64,000 nucleotides of DNA, taken from the IMG/VR virus record IMGVR_UViG_3300023106_000001, positions 1 through 64,000 of that record, one strand, 5' to 3'. Origin of the DNA: a virus. A program made the position numbers and the translations under genes. Of the stretch, positions 53,844-61,634 are shown one piece after another (position 1 is the stretch's first letter; each line of letters begins with the position of its first letter). The notes below the pieces were generated by a model, which was not told the DNA's origin, made no database searches, and was given only the letters and a program-made list of their open reading frames with translations.

Positions 53844-54644
53844 CTATTTTCTTTCTATTTGGTCTAATATAATACTCATATTCGTAGCTACAGCGGCTAA
53901 ATGATCCTTATAAGTTTCAGTGTCTGCTTCAATAGGTTTAATCATTTTTCTAATATGTCTGAAAGCCGCCCACAAAATTTCATTCTGATCTATTTCTTTA
54001 AGCGTATTTCCTTTAGGATATTTTACTTTATTATCCATAAATCTTTTGGCCATTAAATCTAGAAGATTAAAATTAATTTCTGAATAATCTAGTTTTCCTT
54101 CTGTCTCTTTTTTGCCCACCGTTACTTCTGAAAATACTTTATTTATTTCTTTTTGATCTTCAATCTCCTTATGTCTTGTACTATGTCCTACAATAGCCTT
54201 ATAAGCTTCGAGTGAGTCTTGAATATTAAAACCAATTGGGGGTATTTCTACAGACTTAATATTTTTTATATCAACAACATAAAAAGGATCAATATTTTTA
54301 TTTGGTATAGTTGAATCTTGGACTTTTTCAAAAACTGTTCCTCCTGTGTGTGACGTGTTTTTTAAATGTTCTAGTAGTTCTTTTTCATCTTCTGCCAACA
54401 TAATTTTTGTAATGTCTTCTATACTATTGTATGATTTAAAATTCAATATATTATTTCTTAATTTTTCTAAACTTTCTTTCTCTTCCATTTTTTTAGCGGA
54501 ACTTTTAAACCAATATGGTATTTCAACTACTTCATCCAAGAAAAATGGCTCATTTAAAACTATAGTTCCATCAATCCCTTTGTAAACTTTCCTGTCAAAT
54601 TCTTCTTTTGTAACCTCTTTTCCAAATAATGTGTATTTTGCCAT
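53844..54644 (-). CDS. Possible dATP/dGTP diphosphohydrolase-type protein
   Basis: 266 residues. The C-terminal ~85 residues (GKLDYSEINFNLLDLMAKRF; KYPKGNTLKEIDQNEILWAA; FRHIRKMIKPIEADTETYKD; HLAAVATNMSIIL) resemble the helical GK.DY..I....L..lA..y..G..KY..gNW...A..RH......GE..D...G..Hl.H...N family of phage nucleotide hydrolases. The N-terminal part is unassigned. The match is loose. Confidence 0.45.
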   Translation of the reverse strand: MAKYTLFGKEVTKEEFDRKVYKGIDGTIVLNEPFFLDEVVEIPYWFKSSAKKMEEKESLEKLRNNILNFKSYNSIEDITKIMLAEDEKELLEHLKNTSHTGGTVFEKVQDSTIPNKNIDPFYVVDIKNIKSVEIPPIGFNIQDSLEAYKAIVGHSTRHKEIEDQKEINKVFSEVTVGKKETEGKLDYSEINFNLLDLMAKRFMDNKVKYPKGNTLKEIDQNEILWAAFRHIRKMIKPIEADTETYKDHLAAVATNMSIILDQIERK

Positions 54645-54689
54645 TTATTTTTGTTTATTATTTTCACTTCGTATTCGCGCGATAAAAAA

Positions 54690-54830
54690 AATTAAAAAGA
54701 GAAGAATATATCTCTCGGTAGAACAAGCTTACCTCTCTTATAGCCCAACAATACTATTGAAGGGGATGATACCGATAAAATTGACCTAAAAGCAGTTCTT
54801 ATGGTATGCAAATTAAGTACTGTAAATTTA
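54690..54830 (-). ncRNA. Small RNA or leader with terminator
   Basis: Starts at a promoter (TTG 54851-54853, 20 bases, TAAATTTAC 54822-54830). Hairpin GGTA-AGCTTGTTC-TACC and a 3' hairpin GAGA..TCTC followed by TTTTTAATTTTTTTT (54676-54712). No ORF. Either a small RNA or an attenuated leader for the gene at 53844-54644. Confidence 0.45.
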
Positions 54831-54845
54831 CAATTAATTTTTTAA

Positions 54846-55529
54846 TTACGCAACTTTTTGCTCACCTTTTTCTAAATAATCTATAATTTGTGTTAGAATA
54901 GGATTTCTATGATTAGATTTTAATGTTTTATAACCTACTAATCCAGAATTTTCTAACTTCATAGCCTCATAAATACAACTGTTTTTACCTATTTGTTTAT
55001 CGACCTGTTCTTTAGAACCACAAAAAATCATTTTACTACCATTACCTAAACGCGTCAAAATCGTTCTAAAATCAGCATAAGTCATATCTTCATATTCATC
55101 CACAATAACCACACTGTCAATAAATGTACAACCTTTTGCCACCTCAATAGGCATGATTTTAACTAATCCCTCTTTCAACATTTTATCTGTTGTTTCTTTA
55201 CCTTGACATACTTCCATATTTTGAGTGATTGGGAATGTGTAAGGTGCCATTTTTTCCTCTAATGTTCCAGGAAGTGCAGCTAGAGAGTTTTTGATCATGG
55301 GACGTGTGATCCAGATATTATTGAATTGTTTCTTTCTGAACGCTGTTAATGCTGTATGAACAGCCGCTAAAGATTTCCCTGAACCAAAATCGCCGTGAAG
55401 AAAACAAACATCAAACTCATAAAATAATTTTACAAACTCTTTTTGCTCTTCGTTTAAATCTACCTTCAACTTGGGCTCTGTTTTAAGAACTCTTTTTTCT
55501 TTGTTTTCCTTCTTCGGTGAATTTATCAT
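54846..55529 (-). CDS. phoH: PhoH-like ATPase
   Basis: 227 residues. LNEEQKEFVKLFYEFDVCFL then HGDFGSGKSLAAVHTAL (Walker A), SVVIVDEYEDMTYADFRTIL (Walker B) and KSNHRNPILTQII (sensor region) follow the PhoH plan. PhoH proteins are RNA/DNA-associated ATPases common in marine and other phages; role in phage unknown. Own promoter at 55549-55579. Confidence 0.85.
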   Translation of the reverse strand: MINSPKKENKEKRVLKTEPKLKVDLNEEQKEFVKLFYEFDVCFLHGDFGSGKSLAAVHTALTAFRKKQFNNIWITRPMIKNSLAALPGTLEEKMAPYTFPITQNMEVCQGKETTDKMLKEGLVKIMPIEVAKGCTFIDSVVIVDEYEDMTYADFRTILTRLGNGSKMIFCGSKEQVDKQIGKNSCIYEAMKLENSGLVGYKTLKSNHRNPILTQIIDYLEKGEQKVA

Positions 55530-55548
55530 ATTTTATTATTTAGTGAAG

Positions 55549-55579
55549 TAAATGTAGTGATTTAGTTTGAGATAAACAA
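55549..55579 (-). promoter_or_regulatory. Promoter of the phoH unit
   Basis: Minus strand TTG (55577-55579), 19-base spacer, TACATTTAC (55549-55557). Lies between the gene at 55584-55871 and phoH. Confidence 0.6.
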
Positions 55580-55583
55580 ATAT

Positions 55584-55871
55584 TTATTCGTCTTTTATTT
55601 CATTTTTTGTATAAAATATATTCCAGTAATCATCACCACCAAAATCATTCTCAACTAAAACTGCTGTTAACTCCTCTTTTCGGGAGATTTGTCTAAATTC
55701 TTGTTCATATTCAAAGTTTTCAGGATTTGTTCCAAAATAAATATAATTATCTTCTGCTAACCAATAATCTTCGGCACATTCTTGAATAACATAATTTTGG
55801 AAATTATCTATTTCGAAATATTCAGATAAGGCTTCTAAAGAACTGTTATAATTTTCTATTAATTTATTCAT
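55584..55871 (-). CDS. Hypothetical acidic protein
   Basis: 95 residues: NSSLEALSEYFEIDNFQNYV, AVLVENDFGGDDYWNIFYTK. Very acidic alpha/beta protein. Overlaps the upstream gene by eight bases. Confidence 0.7.
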   Translation of the reverse strand: MNKLIENYNSSLEALSEYFEIDNFQNYVIQECAEDYWLAEDNYIYFGTNPENFEYEQEFRQISRKEELTAVLVENDFGGDDYWNIFYTKNEIKDE

Positions 55872-56175
55872 TTACTTCCTCCCATTTATAAGTTACTACT
55901 TCTTTTTCTCTTACACGAACTAATTCTGAATATTTATCATCCCAACCGTAAGTGTCATCCCAGATTACAGTGTCTGTCTTCCAAGTTCCTAAGTATTTGT
56001 CAAAATCTTCAATTTCTGGATAATATTCTTTATGGCTAGGTAATAACTCTATAATATCATATCTGAAGAAATTACTACCTCTTCTGTGATCCATTTCATT
56101 ATCTACAGAAAACTCTGTTAAATCGATGTTATCAAATAATGTTGGTTCTTCTCGGTATGTTACTTTGTTTATCAT
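55864..56175 (-). CDS. Hypothetical protein
   Basis: 103 residues, acidic and Trp/Tyr-rich (KTDTVIWDDTYGWDDKYSEL), ending VVTYKWEEVNE. No family recognised. Confidence 0.7.
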   Translation of the reverse strand: MINKVTYREEPTLFDNIDLTEFSVDNEMDHRRGSNFFRYDIIELLPSHKEYYPEIEDFDKYLGTWKTDTVIWDDTYGWDDKYSELVRVREKEVVTYKWEEVNE

Positions 56176-56633
56176 TCTTTATTAAAATTAAAAGTTCCTA
56201 TTTGTTTTAGACTAATGTTATCATTAAAAAACTGTGTTGTTTCCATTGCGCCTTGACAGATGATTTGCTTACATTCTCTGTATTTAAGTTCCAACTCTGA
56301 AAAGCAGTATTCTAATATTTCTTTTTTTAGATTTAATTTATTTTCGCCGTATTGTTTTATTAAAGCTAAAAGTGGTTTATTAGATCCAACATAACTTTGC
56401 CAAGGCATTTCTGTCTCTACATAATAATATTTCTTAAGTCGTTTATTTGGTAAAGCTTCAATTTCTTTCTTTGTCATATTCTTTTTTCGTCGAGAAATTA
56501 ACTTCTTTTGACCAATATAATAAAACTCCTTACCATCTAAACATATTGTAATCTGGTAAACAAAACCGTATGTATCTTTTGGCATTTGATCTTTATTTGT
56601 CACCTCTTTACCTTCGTATTTCCAATTTACCAT
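56172..56633 (-). CDS. GIY-YIG-like endonuclease
   Basis: 153 residues. YGFVYQITICLDGKEFYYIG then QKKLISRRKKN gives a YGFVY...YYIGQK..R core; WQSYVGSNKPLLALIKQYGE and LKKEILEYCFSELELKYREC (catalytic Glu helix) follow. This form is seen in many phages as a putative endonuclease. Activity untested. Confidence 0.7.
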   Translation of the reverse strand: MVNWKYEGKEVTNKDQMPKDTYGFVYQITICLDGKEFYYIGQKKLISRRKKNMTKKEIEALPNKRLKKYYYVETEMPWQSYVGSNKPLLALIKQYGENKLNLKKEILEYCFSELELKYRECKQIICQGAMETTQFFNDNISLKQIGTFNFNKE

Positions 56634-56785
56634 TTTTCGTTGTATTGTTCTATATTATAACTCCATCCAAATTTTGGTAAGTGCCTTTCGTAAATATATA
56701 TTACTCCTCTACCTAAGTCAAAAATATATCTGTTGTAAAACCATTCTCCTCCTTTAAATTTTCGCCACCATTTAAATCTGTTCAT
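56627..56785 (-). CDS. 52-residue basic aromatic protein
   Basis: MNRFKWWRKFKGGEWFYNRY, FDLGRGVIYIYERHLPKFGW. Overlaps the next start by seven bases. No family recognised. Confidence 0.65.
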   Translation of the reverse strand: MNRFKWWRKFKGGEWFYNRYIFDLGRGVIYIYERHLPKFGWSYNIEQYNEKW

Positions 56786-57089
56786 ATTTACCATATCTTA
56801 ATTCATACTCTTCTTCTGTGAATATTTTAAATTTCACTTTATTTATTTCATATTCTTTTTCGCCGAAACTTGTAGAATAAATATTGGCCACAGAAGAAAT
56901 AAATTTATAAGTTTCCTCAGACATTGGAATCGTCATAAATTTAGGTAGATCTGACTCTGACTTTATATTAGAGTAACTTGATGTTGTGTAAAAATCTTCC
57001 AAGAATTGTTTATATTCCTCCTCAGAAAGAACTTTTGGCTCTATGTAAATTGGAGTAGGAACTGTTTCTGTTATTGCATAGTATTTCAT
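56772..57089 (-). CDS. Hypothetical protein
   Basis: 105 residues: ETVPTPIYIEPKVLSEEEYK, FKIFTEEEYELRYGKYEQI. Alpha/beta; no family recognised. A CGCCG motif copy (56855) codes STSFGEKEYE. Confidence 0.7.
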   Translation of the reverse strand: MKYYAITETVPTPIYIEPKVLSEEEYKQFLEDFYTTSSYSNIKSESDLPKFMTIPMSEETYKFISSVANIYSTSFGEKEYEINKVKFKIFTEEEYELRYGKYEQI

Positions 57090-57299
57090 TTACTTTTCAT
57101 ATATTATTTTTTTCAATTTTTCTCTCCATTCGTCATCAATTCTAGTTCTAATTGCCCATTCAGAGATAGATCCTCCAATATCTCTTTCAACTTTTGAAAC
57201 ACTTTTATAACACAAAGCTGTTTTTTCTATATAATCGATGTATTCTTCTGTTACATCCTCTTCGAAAAGTAATGTTATGCTTCTTATTCTGTTACTCAT
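57090..57299 (-). CDS. Hypothetical protein
   Basis: 69 residues: MSNRIRSITLLFEEDVTEEY, DIGGSISEWAIRTRIDDEWR. A possible ferredoxin-like alpha/beta fold. Overlaps upstream by four bases. Confidence 0.7.
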   Translation of the reverse strand: MSNRIRSITLLFEEDVTEEYIDYIEKTALCYKSVSKVERDIGGSISEWAIRTRIDDEWREKLKKIIYEK

Positions 57300-57580
57300 A
57301 ATACTACTTTCTTTAATCTTTCTAACTTTTCTTTTAACTGTTCTAAAACTTCTATGTCATCCTTTTTCGCGGGATTAAAAACTGAAAGCAAAGAATAAGT
57401 TTTATATAAAGTAATTCCAATATTAAACTTATCATCCTCAATATCATTTGTAATATCATCAAATAAATCTAAAACAATATCTGCATATGGAATCTCTGAT
57501 TTATACCAAATTTCTGCTTTTAATTCTCCTATTTCTGCAATTGTGTCTTTCATCTCTTTATAGTATTCTAAGTATTCCAT
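57296..57580 (-). CDS. Hypothetical helical protein
   Basis: 94 residues: MEYLEYYKEMKDTIAEIGEL, LEQLKEKLERLKKVVL. Helical throughout; one-base overlap with the upstream gene. Confidence 0.7.
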   Translation of the reverse strand: MEYLEYYKEMKDTIAEIGELKAEIWYKSEIPYADIVLDLFDDITNDIEDDKFNIGITLYKTYSLLSVFNPAKKDDIEVLEQLKEKLERLKKVVL

Positions 57581-58008
57581 TATTTCAGCCTGTCTTTAAT
57601 CTCATTAATATAAGAATTAATATCTTCCCGAGTATCACTTAGATTGGTTAATGACTCTTTATAAAAACCTCTTTGTTCCACAAACTCCCTATACTCCTTA
57701 CTTCCGCTTGCTAACTTCTCAGCATTAGTAATTGTTGGTAATTTTGCCTCTCCGTCTCCTGTTTCATATTCTCCTCTAGTCATAGCAACTGCAATTCTAA
57801 ATTTAATCGCCGTCGCTGCTTTGTCGTCTCTTCTAGTCCACTCATGAGTATATTTTACTCTCCAATATTTAAGGTCAGCTTTGACATCAATAAATCTACC
57901 CTGAAATTCGATAAGACTTTCTTTAGTTAAACTGCCACTTTTTGTAGTGTTTCTAAAAGACTTTCTTAATTCTTCATATTCATTTAATATCTCTTCAAGT
58001 GGTCTCAT
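57580..58008 (-). CDS. Helical protein in the RecA operon
   Basis: 142 residues, helical. EEILNEYEELRKSFRNTTKS, DLKYWRVKYTHEWTRRDDKA and the helical end TREDINSYINEIKDRLK. Overlaps the RecA-like gene by four bases, suggesting a recombination accessory protein. No family named. Confidence 0.65.
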   Translation of the reverse strand: MRPLEEILNEYEELRKSFRNTTKSGSLTKESLIEFQGRFIDVKADLKYWRVKYTHEWTRRDDKAATAIKFRIAVAMTRGEYETGDGEAKLPTITNAEKLASGSKEYREFVEQRGFYKESLTNLSDTREDINSYINEIKDRLK

Positions 58009-58976
58009 ATTAATTGCTGTTTTAAAAATTCAAAATCTCTGGGATTAGCTTTTAAGTGATCAATAAATTTATCTACCCCTTGTAAAGAAATCTCTTCTGC
58101 ATCTGCACTTGGAAACTTAACCCAAGCCCCGCCTTGTTTCACTATTTCAGTTTCTATAAATACTCTGGCATATTCATCTATTTGATTGAAACCGCCCTCA
58201 TTATAAAAATTAAGTTTGTATATTTCTGTTGGGTCATAAGAACTTCCTTTTGATTTTCTAATTCTTACTTCTAAAGTATGGCCAACTACATTATCATCTT
58301 CATCTTTTAATATCTTCTTCTTAGTTAGATCTATGAATGTATTCATCATAGTTCCTTGCCACTCACCTCTTGAAAGTACTCGATTATCGCCCATCATTAC
58401 TCCTGGGTCTTTTTTCCAGTGCTGTAAACCTAATAAACAAATATCTCTTGTAACAGCATATCCCTCAATTAAGGTCATTCTAGTTCCCCAACGATTGGCT
58501 TCAATTCCCATTGTATAATCACTTGCTGATTTTTCTTGAATCACAGTAGATTTAAAAATGGGTACAGAATCAAAGACTATGATTCCCACCTCATCTGCTT
58601 GTGAAAATGCTTCGGCCTCATCTAACATTCTTTCTAAGTTTCTGTGACGTATGTGAATAAAATTATCTTTATTAACACCCATTCTTTTAAAGTAAGAATC
58701 ATCTAAAGTTCCTTCTCCATCAAAATATACAGCAACCTTACCTCTTGAAATAACGTCTTTACAAGCTAATAAAGATATAGAACTTTTACCACTACCTCCT
58801 TTGGCAACTATACAGTTATATCCCCCATTCATAAACCCGCCTGATAAATAATCAAGATAGGGACTACCTGTAGATGTTCTTGTTCTGACAACTTCTTTTT
58901 CTCCTAATAAAGAGTAATTATCCTGTTCTCTTTTTCCTTTATTTAATTTTTTAAGCGTTTCTGCTAAAGTTGCCAT
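58005..58976 (-). CDS. recA: RecA/UvsX-like recombinase
   Basis: 323 residues. TRTSTGSPYLDYLSGGFMNG, Walker A VAKGGSGKSSISLL near 58, Walker B VGIIVFDSVPIF near 132, and the L1-L2 region LLGLQHWKKDPGVMMGD near 185 with RNA/DNA-binding loops after. The C-terminus is shorter than bacterial RecA. It pairs homologous strands in phage recombination and replication restart. Operon promoter at 59345-59376; the NinG-like gene overlaps its start. Confidence 0.88.
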   Translation of the reverse strand: MATLAETLKKLNKGKREQDNYSLLGEKEVVRTRTSTGSPYLDYLSGGFMNGGYNCIVAKGGSGKSSISLLACKDVISRGKVAVYFDGEGTLDDSYFKRMGVNKDNFIHIRHRNLERMLDEAEAFSQADEVGIIVFDSVPIFKSTVIQEKSASDYTMGIEANRWGTRMTLIEGYAVTRDICLLGLQHWKKDPGVMMGDNRVLSRGEWQGTMMNTFIDLTKKKILKDEDDNVVGHTLEVRIRKSKGSSYDPTEIYKLNFYNEGGFNQIDEYARVFIETEIVKQGGAWVKFPSADAEEISLQGVDKFIDHLKANPRDFEFLKQQLI

Positions 58977-59341
58977 CTATCGTATGTTTTATAATTTATT
59001 TCTTCTGTTACTTTTTCTAATAACTCTTTTATAACTTCTTTTTCCGCCAAAAAAATTGAAAGAGACTGTAATTGTTCATTACTACCATCATATAAACTAT
59101 GACAACCACAATTACTAAATCTTCCTCCTAGATATACAACATTTTGGTCATCACACATTATGGATTTAAAAGTTGATTTTGGAAGCCTGTGTGCTATCTC
59201 ACTCACATCTCCTTTTAATTTTTCACCGCAATTTGTACAGTATTTTGATTTTGCAATTTCTATATGTCTTTCAAAAAATTCAGATAAACCTGATCTCTCT
59301 TCTTTTCTTTTTTCTAAAGCTTTTTTACTGTATCTTTTCAT
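58964..59341 (-). CDS. NinG/HNH-like zinc protein
   Basis: 125 residues. Basic N-terminal helix (KKALEKRKEERSGLSEFFER), then YCTNCGEKLKGDVSEIAHRL and NVVYLGGRFSNCGCHSLYDG: CxxC..H..CxCH, resembling NinG/HNH recombination nucleases. Overlaps RecA by 13 bases, consistent with a recombination role. Confidence 0.6.
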   Translation of the reverse strand: MKRYSKKALEKRKEERSGLSEFFERHIEIAKSKYCTNCGEKLKGDVSEIAHRLPKSTFKSIMCDDQNVVYLGGRFSNCGCHSLYDGSNEQLQSLSIFLAEKEVIKELLEKVTEEINYKTYDRWQL

Positions 59342-59344
59342 TAT

Positions 59345-59376
59345 GTAAATCTACAATTTTTATTTGACATATACAA
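59345..59376 (-). promoter_or_regulatory. Promoter of the NinG-like/RecA unit
   Basis: Minus strand TTG (59374-59376), 20-base spacer, TAGATTTAC (59345-59353), a few bases before the start at 59341, so the transcript would be near leaderless. Confidence 0.65.
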
Positions 59377-59391
59377 CTGTTTTTAAATCTT

Positions 59392-59775
59392 TTATTTCAG
59401 TACACTTATTATTTCTTCTCTTAACTTATCGTCTTTTGTTTCTTTTTTAAGCCAGAGAAGATATTTTCGGTCTAAGTCTTTAATTTCTGACAGATTTTTT
59501 CCAGAATATTTTCCAAAATTAAGAGTTATATAAACCTTTTCTTCCTTATTTAATACACTTTCTTCACGAGGTTTAAACTGTTTCTTGTTTCTCTTAATAT
59601 AGGCCTCAATTGATGTTCTGTACTCAACACTGTCTGATTCTCCACTCGCCCACAACAATTCATTATTTTCATTTAAATAGTAGTGAGCGAAGTTTACAAA
59701 CCAATTACTGGAAGAATCTTTAAACTGTTTAATCTGTACTTTATCTTCTTTTTTAGCGGTCAAAATTAAACCCAA
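59392..59775 (-). CDS. DUF3820-like protein
   Basis: 127 residues. The C-terminus (YITLNFGKYSGKNLSEIKDL, DRKYLLWLKKETKDDKLREE) matches the FGKY.G..L..I....YL.WL...  unit of DUF3820-like proteins. The first ~80 residues are a beta-rich region. The family is often linked to exonucleases; role here unknown. Confidence 0.65.
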   Translation of the reverse strand: MGLILTAKKEDKVQIKQFKDSSSNWFVNFAHYYLNENNELLWASGESDSVEYRTSIEAYIKRNKKQFKPREESVLNKEEKVYITLNFGKYSGKNLSEIKDLDRKYLLWLKKETKDDKLREEIISVLK

Positions 59776-59978
59776 GTTCCTCCACCACTTTCTGAATTAT
59801 TTCCATAAACTCCCATCTCAATATCAAATTTAGTATCGAACCATAAATCATGATTTAAACTTCTCTCTGCTTCTGTTAGTCTCTCATCCATAGAGTTCAC
59901 ATAATATTCATTAGCTTTATTCATTGCTTTTATCCAAGGAGTTTTCCCCTCAAATCGAATTTCGTTTACGTGTTTCAT
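59766..59978 (-). CDS. Hypothetical protein
   Basis: 70 residues: HVNEIRFEGKTPWIKAMNKA, ERLTEAERSLNHDLWFDTKF, ending ESGGGTWV. Overlaps the next gene by 10 bases. Confidence 0.7.
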   Translation of the reverse strand: MKHVNEIRFEGKTPWIKAMNKANEYYVNSMDERLTEAERSLNHDLWFDTKFDIEMGVYGNNSESGGGTWV

Positions 59979-59980
59979 AA

Positions 59981-60439
59981 TTATCTCAATAAAGATTTTA
60001 ATTCATCAATAGTCTCTTGGTCAACTTCGTCTTCATCATATTCTAAATTTTCTTCGGATCTTTCAATAAATCTCTCAATAAAACTATGATCATAATCAAT
60101 TCCATTAGGGTGTTGTCTAAGAAACTCTTTTACTTTTTTCTTATCGTCAATAATTTTAAAATCATTTTCTTCCATTTGACCATACACTTCTGAGTGTTTC
60201 CCCCAAATTTCACCGAAATCAACTGTTTCTCCTAAAAGGATTTCTTTAACTCTAAGTGCTTTTTCTAAAGGTAAAGATCTTTGTTCGAATACAGAACCGC
60301 CTCTTGAATCCCAAGACATTTGAAGAATAACTAATTTGTCTTCTTTAAGTTTAATTTCATTGCACTTTTCGGTGATATTTACTAAAGATAAAAACTCACC
60401 ATTAATTTCAATTCCGTCTTTTTTATATTTTATGCTCAT
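59981..60439 (-). CDS. Hypothetical acidic protein
   Basis: 152 residues: GIEINGEFLSLVNITEKCNE, beta-rich half, then an acidic helical half (ERSEENLEYDEDEVDQETID). No family recognised. Confidence 0.7.
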   Translation of the reverse strand: MSIKYKKDGIEINGEFLSLVNITEKCNEIKLKEDKLVILQMSWDSRGGSVFEQRSLPLEKALRVKEILLGETVDFGEIWGKHSEVYGQMEENDFKIIDDKKKVKEFLRQHPNGIDYDHSFIERFIERSEENLEYDEDEVDQETIDELKSLLR

Positions 60440-60443
60440 AATT

Positions 60444-60647
60444 TTATAATAAATCTTTTAAACTCTCTACAAACTGACCTCTTAATGTATGTTCACTATC
60501 CAAAGCTATTTTTGAGCAGTCTAATTGATTTAAATCCACAGGTGATAGTTTGGTATCATCTATTTGAGATAGCTCTTCTAACATGTTTTTTATTTCTTTT
60601 TGTGCGAAATCATGTTGTGATATTAATTCTTCTATTTTCTCTTTCAT
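60444..60647 (-). CDS. Hypothetical helical protein
   Basis: 67 residues: MKEKIEELISQHDFAQKEIK, LSPVDLNQLDCSKIALDSEH. Coiled-coil-like start. One-base overlap upstream. Confidence 0.7.
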   Translation of the reverse strand: MKEKIEELISQHDFAQKEIKNMLEELSQIDDTKLSPVDLNQLDCSKIALDSEHTLRGQFVESLKDLL

Positions 60648-60928
60648 TATTCTTCGTTTTGTATAAAATGTCCTGCATATTCCATCTTTTTATTAAAATG
60701 TTCTAGATAATAGAAGAAGCCATCTGGTGAAACATACATATTTCTTTTCTTCTTTTTAAGCTTTCTAGTTCTTTTTACAATACCTTGTTCGACTAATCCT
60801 GTGAACATTTCAAAAGTACAATGATCGTAACTTTCTCTCACTTCTTTAACAGATTCTATCTGTTCTGGTGTGTAGTCAAATTTAACGAGAATCTTTTCAT
60901 AAGTTTCCCAATCTTGTTTTGTTCCCAT
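60647..60928 (-). CDS. Hypothetical basic protein
   Basis: 93 residues: VKFDYTPEQIESVKEVRESY, VKRTRKLKKKKRNMYVSPDG. First gene of the long leftward block after the 61-kb non-coding region; a TAAATTTG box at 60946-60953 probably drives it. It may be DNA/RNA binding given the Lys/Arg cluster. Confidence 0.65.
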   Translation of the reverse strand: MGTKQDWETYEKILVKFDYTPEQIESVKEVRESYDHCTFEMFTGLVEQGIVKRTRKLKKKKRNMYVSPDGFFYYLEHFNKKMEYAGHFIQNEE

Positions 60929-60945
60929 CTATTATTAATTTTAAA

Positions 60946-60953
60946 CAAATTTA
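60946..60953 (-). promoter_or_regulatory. Probable -7 box
   Basis: TAAATTTG on the minus strand, 18 bases before the start at 60928. No TTG at the expected distance, so support is partial. Confidence 0.45.
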
Positions 60954-61025
60954 CAAATTATTTTTTAAATTACCTAATTTTTAAGTAATTATTTTTAGTT
61001 TTTATTTTGCCGCCCTAATATATTT

Positions 61026-61092
61026 AACTGTTTCTTTTATTTTACTATAGTTTGGCGGCAAAACTAGAGACAAAGCTAATCAAAAAACAGTT
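61026..61092. repeat. Symmetric dispersed motif
   Basis: AACTGTT (61026-61032), spacer, GGCGGC core (61054-61059), spacer, AACAGTT (61086-61092): inverted outer elements around the GC core. The most symmetrical copy in the window. Confidence 0.6.
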
Positions 61093-61094
61093 AT

Positions 61095-61239
61095 TACCAC
61101 GTACCCTACTTCAAACTGTAACTATGCGCAAAGTAATGCCCTGCTCGGGCGGAGGTTAACCAAGGTTCTACGCTTCGCTCCGTACCTCGTTTAACTAATG
61201 AATTATTTTTTATCTGTTTTTGAAGTAGGGTACGTGGTA
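61095..61239. repeat. 21-bp perfect inverted repeat flanking ~103 bp
   Basis: 61095-61115 and 61219-61239 are exact reverse complements (left arm begins TACCACGTACCC). The interior holds GCCC-TGCTC-GGGC and GAGGT/ACCTC helices. No gene inside. It may be a large cruciform or hairpin, an inserted MITE-like element, or a replication or packaging site. Confidence 0.7.
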
Positions 61240-61344
61240 AAGAACGCTTACGCGATTTCGGTCGTTCCTCCCTCACCAAGGAATTTTTTTTATTTATCCT
61301 CACCCCCAAACCCCCTCTCCTTATAAGAGTAAATTTTGGCTGAA
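61240..61344. other. Non-coding, nothing recognised
   Basis: GC-richer than its surroundings, with A and C runs (CACCCCCAAACCCCC on the plus strand). The 81-residue frame crossing it (61106-61351) also runs through the inverted repeat and is not protein-like. Confidence 0.4.
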
Positions 61345-61596
61345 TAATCAACCTTCAGGCGGAAATAGTGCAAAAAACACCTCCTTTTCCCTTTAGCTTA
61401 AGTCCAGGAAATTAAATCCCTTTTCCGCAACATGAGCGATTATATCGCAGCTCCATGTTATTAAACGCGAAAGCCTCTTAAAACAAATAGTCCAAGGTGA
61501 TACTGACTATTTAACGTTTTAAAAGGCTTCCTACTTTTTTATGTTTTTCCTTTATATCAGAGTATCACAACTAATATAAATCGGTATTTTTTTATT
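61345..61596 (-). ncRNA. Structured non-coding RNA, minus strand
   Basis: Downstream of a strong promoter (61603-61634). Hairpin B (61471-61529): a 14-bp outer stem, then a three-base bulge and an 8-bp inner stem (AAATAGTC/GACTATTT). On the minus strand the outer stem has a U-G pair where the plus strand would have a C-A mismatch, so the RNA is minus. Hairpin A (61429-61459): AACATG/CATGTT around GCGAT-TAT-ATCGC. The 3' end is not clear. Class unknown. Confidence 0.65.
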
Positions 61597-61602
61597 GAAA
61601 TG

Positions 61603-61634
61603 CAAACTTACAAATTATTTTTGACATATGCAAA
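61603..61634 (-). promoter_or_regulatory. Bacteroidota-type promoter
   Basis: Minus strand TTTG (61631-61634), 20-base spacer, TAAGTTTG (61603-61610). Drives the structured RNA. Confidence 0.8.

Noticed and set aside
836-61092. Dispersed motif as ordinary promoter or terminator
   Set aside because: Copies lie on both strands, inside reading frames and on either side of promoters, and the GC core is not a hairpin followed by a T-tract.
61106-61351. 81-residue frame
   Set aside because: Runs through the 21-bp inverted repeat and its composition is not protein-like.
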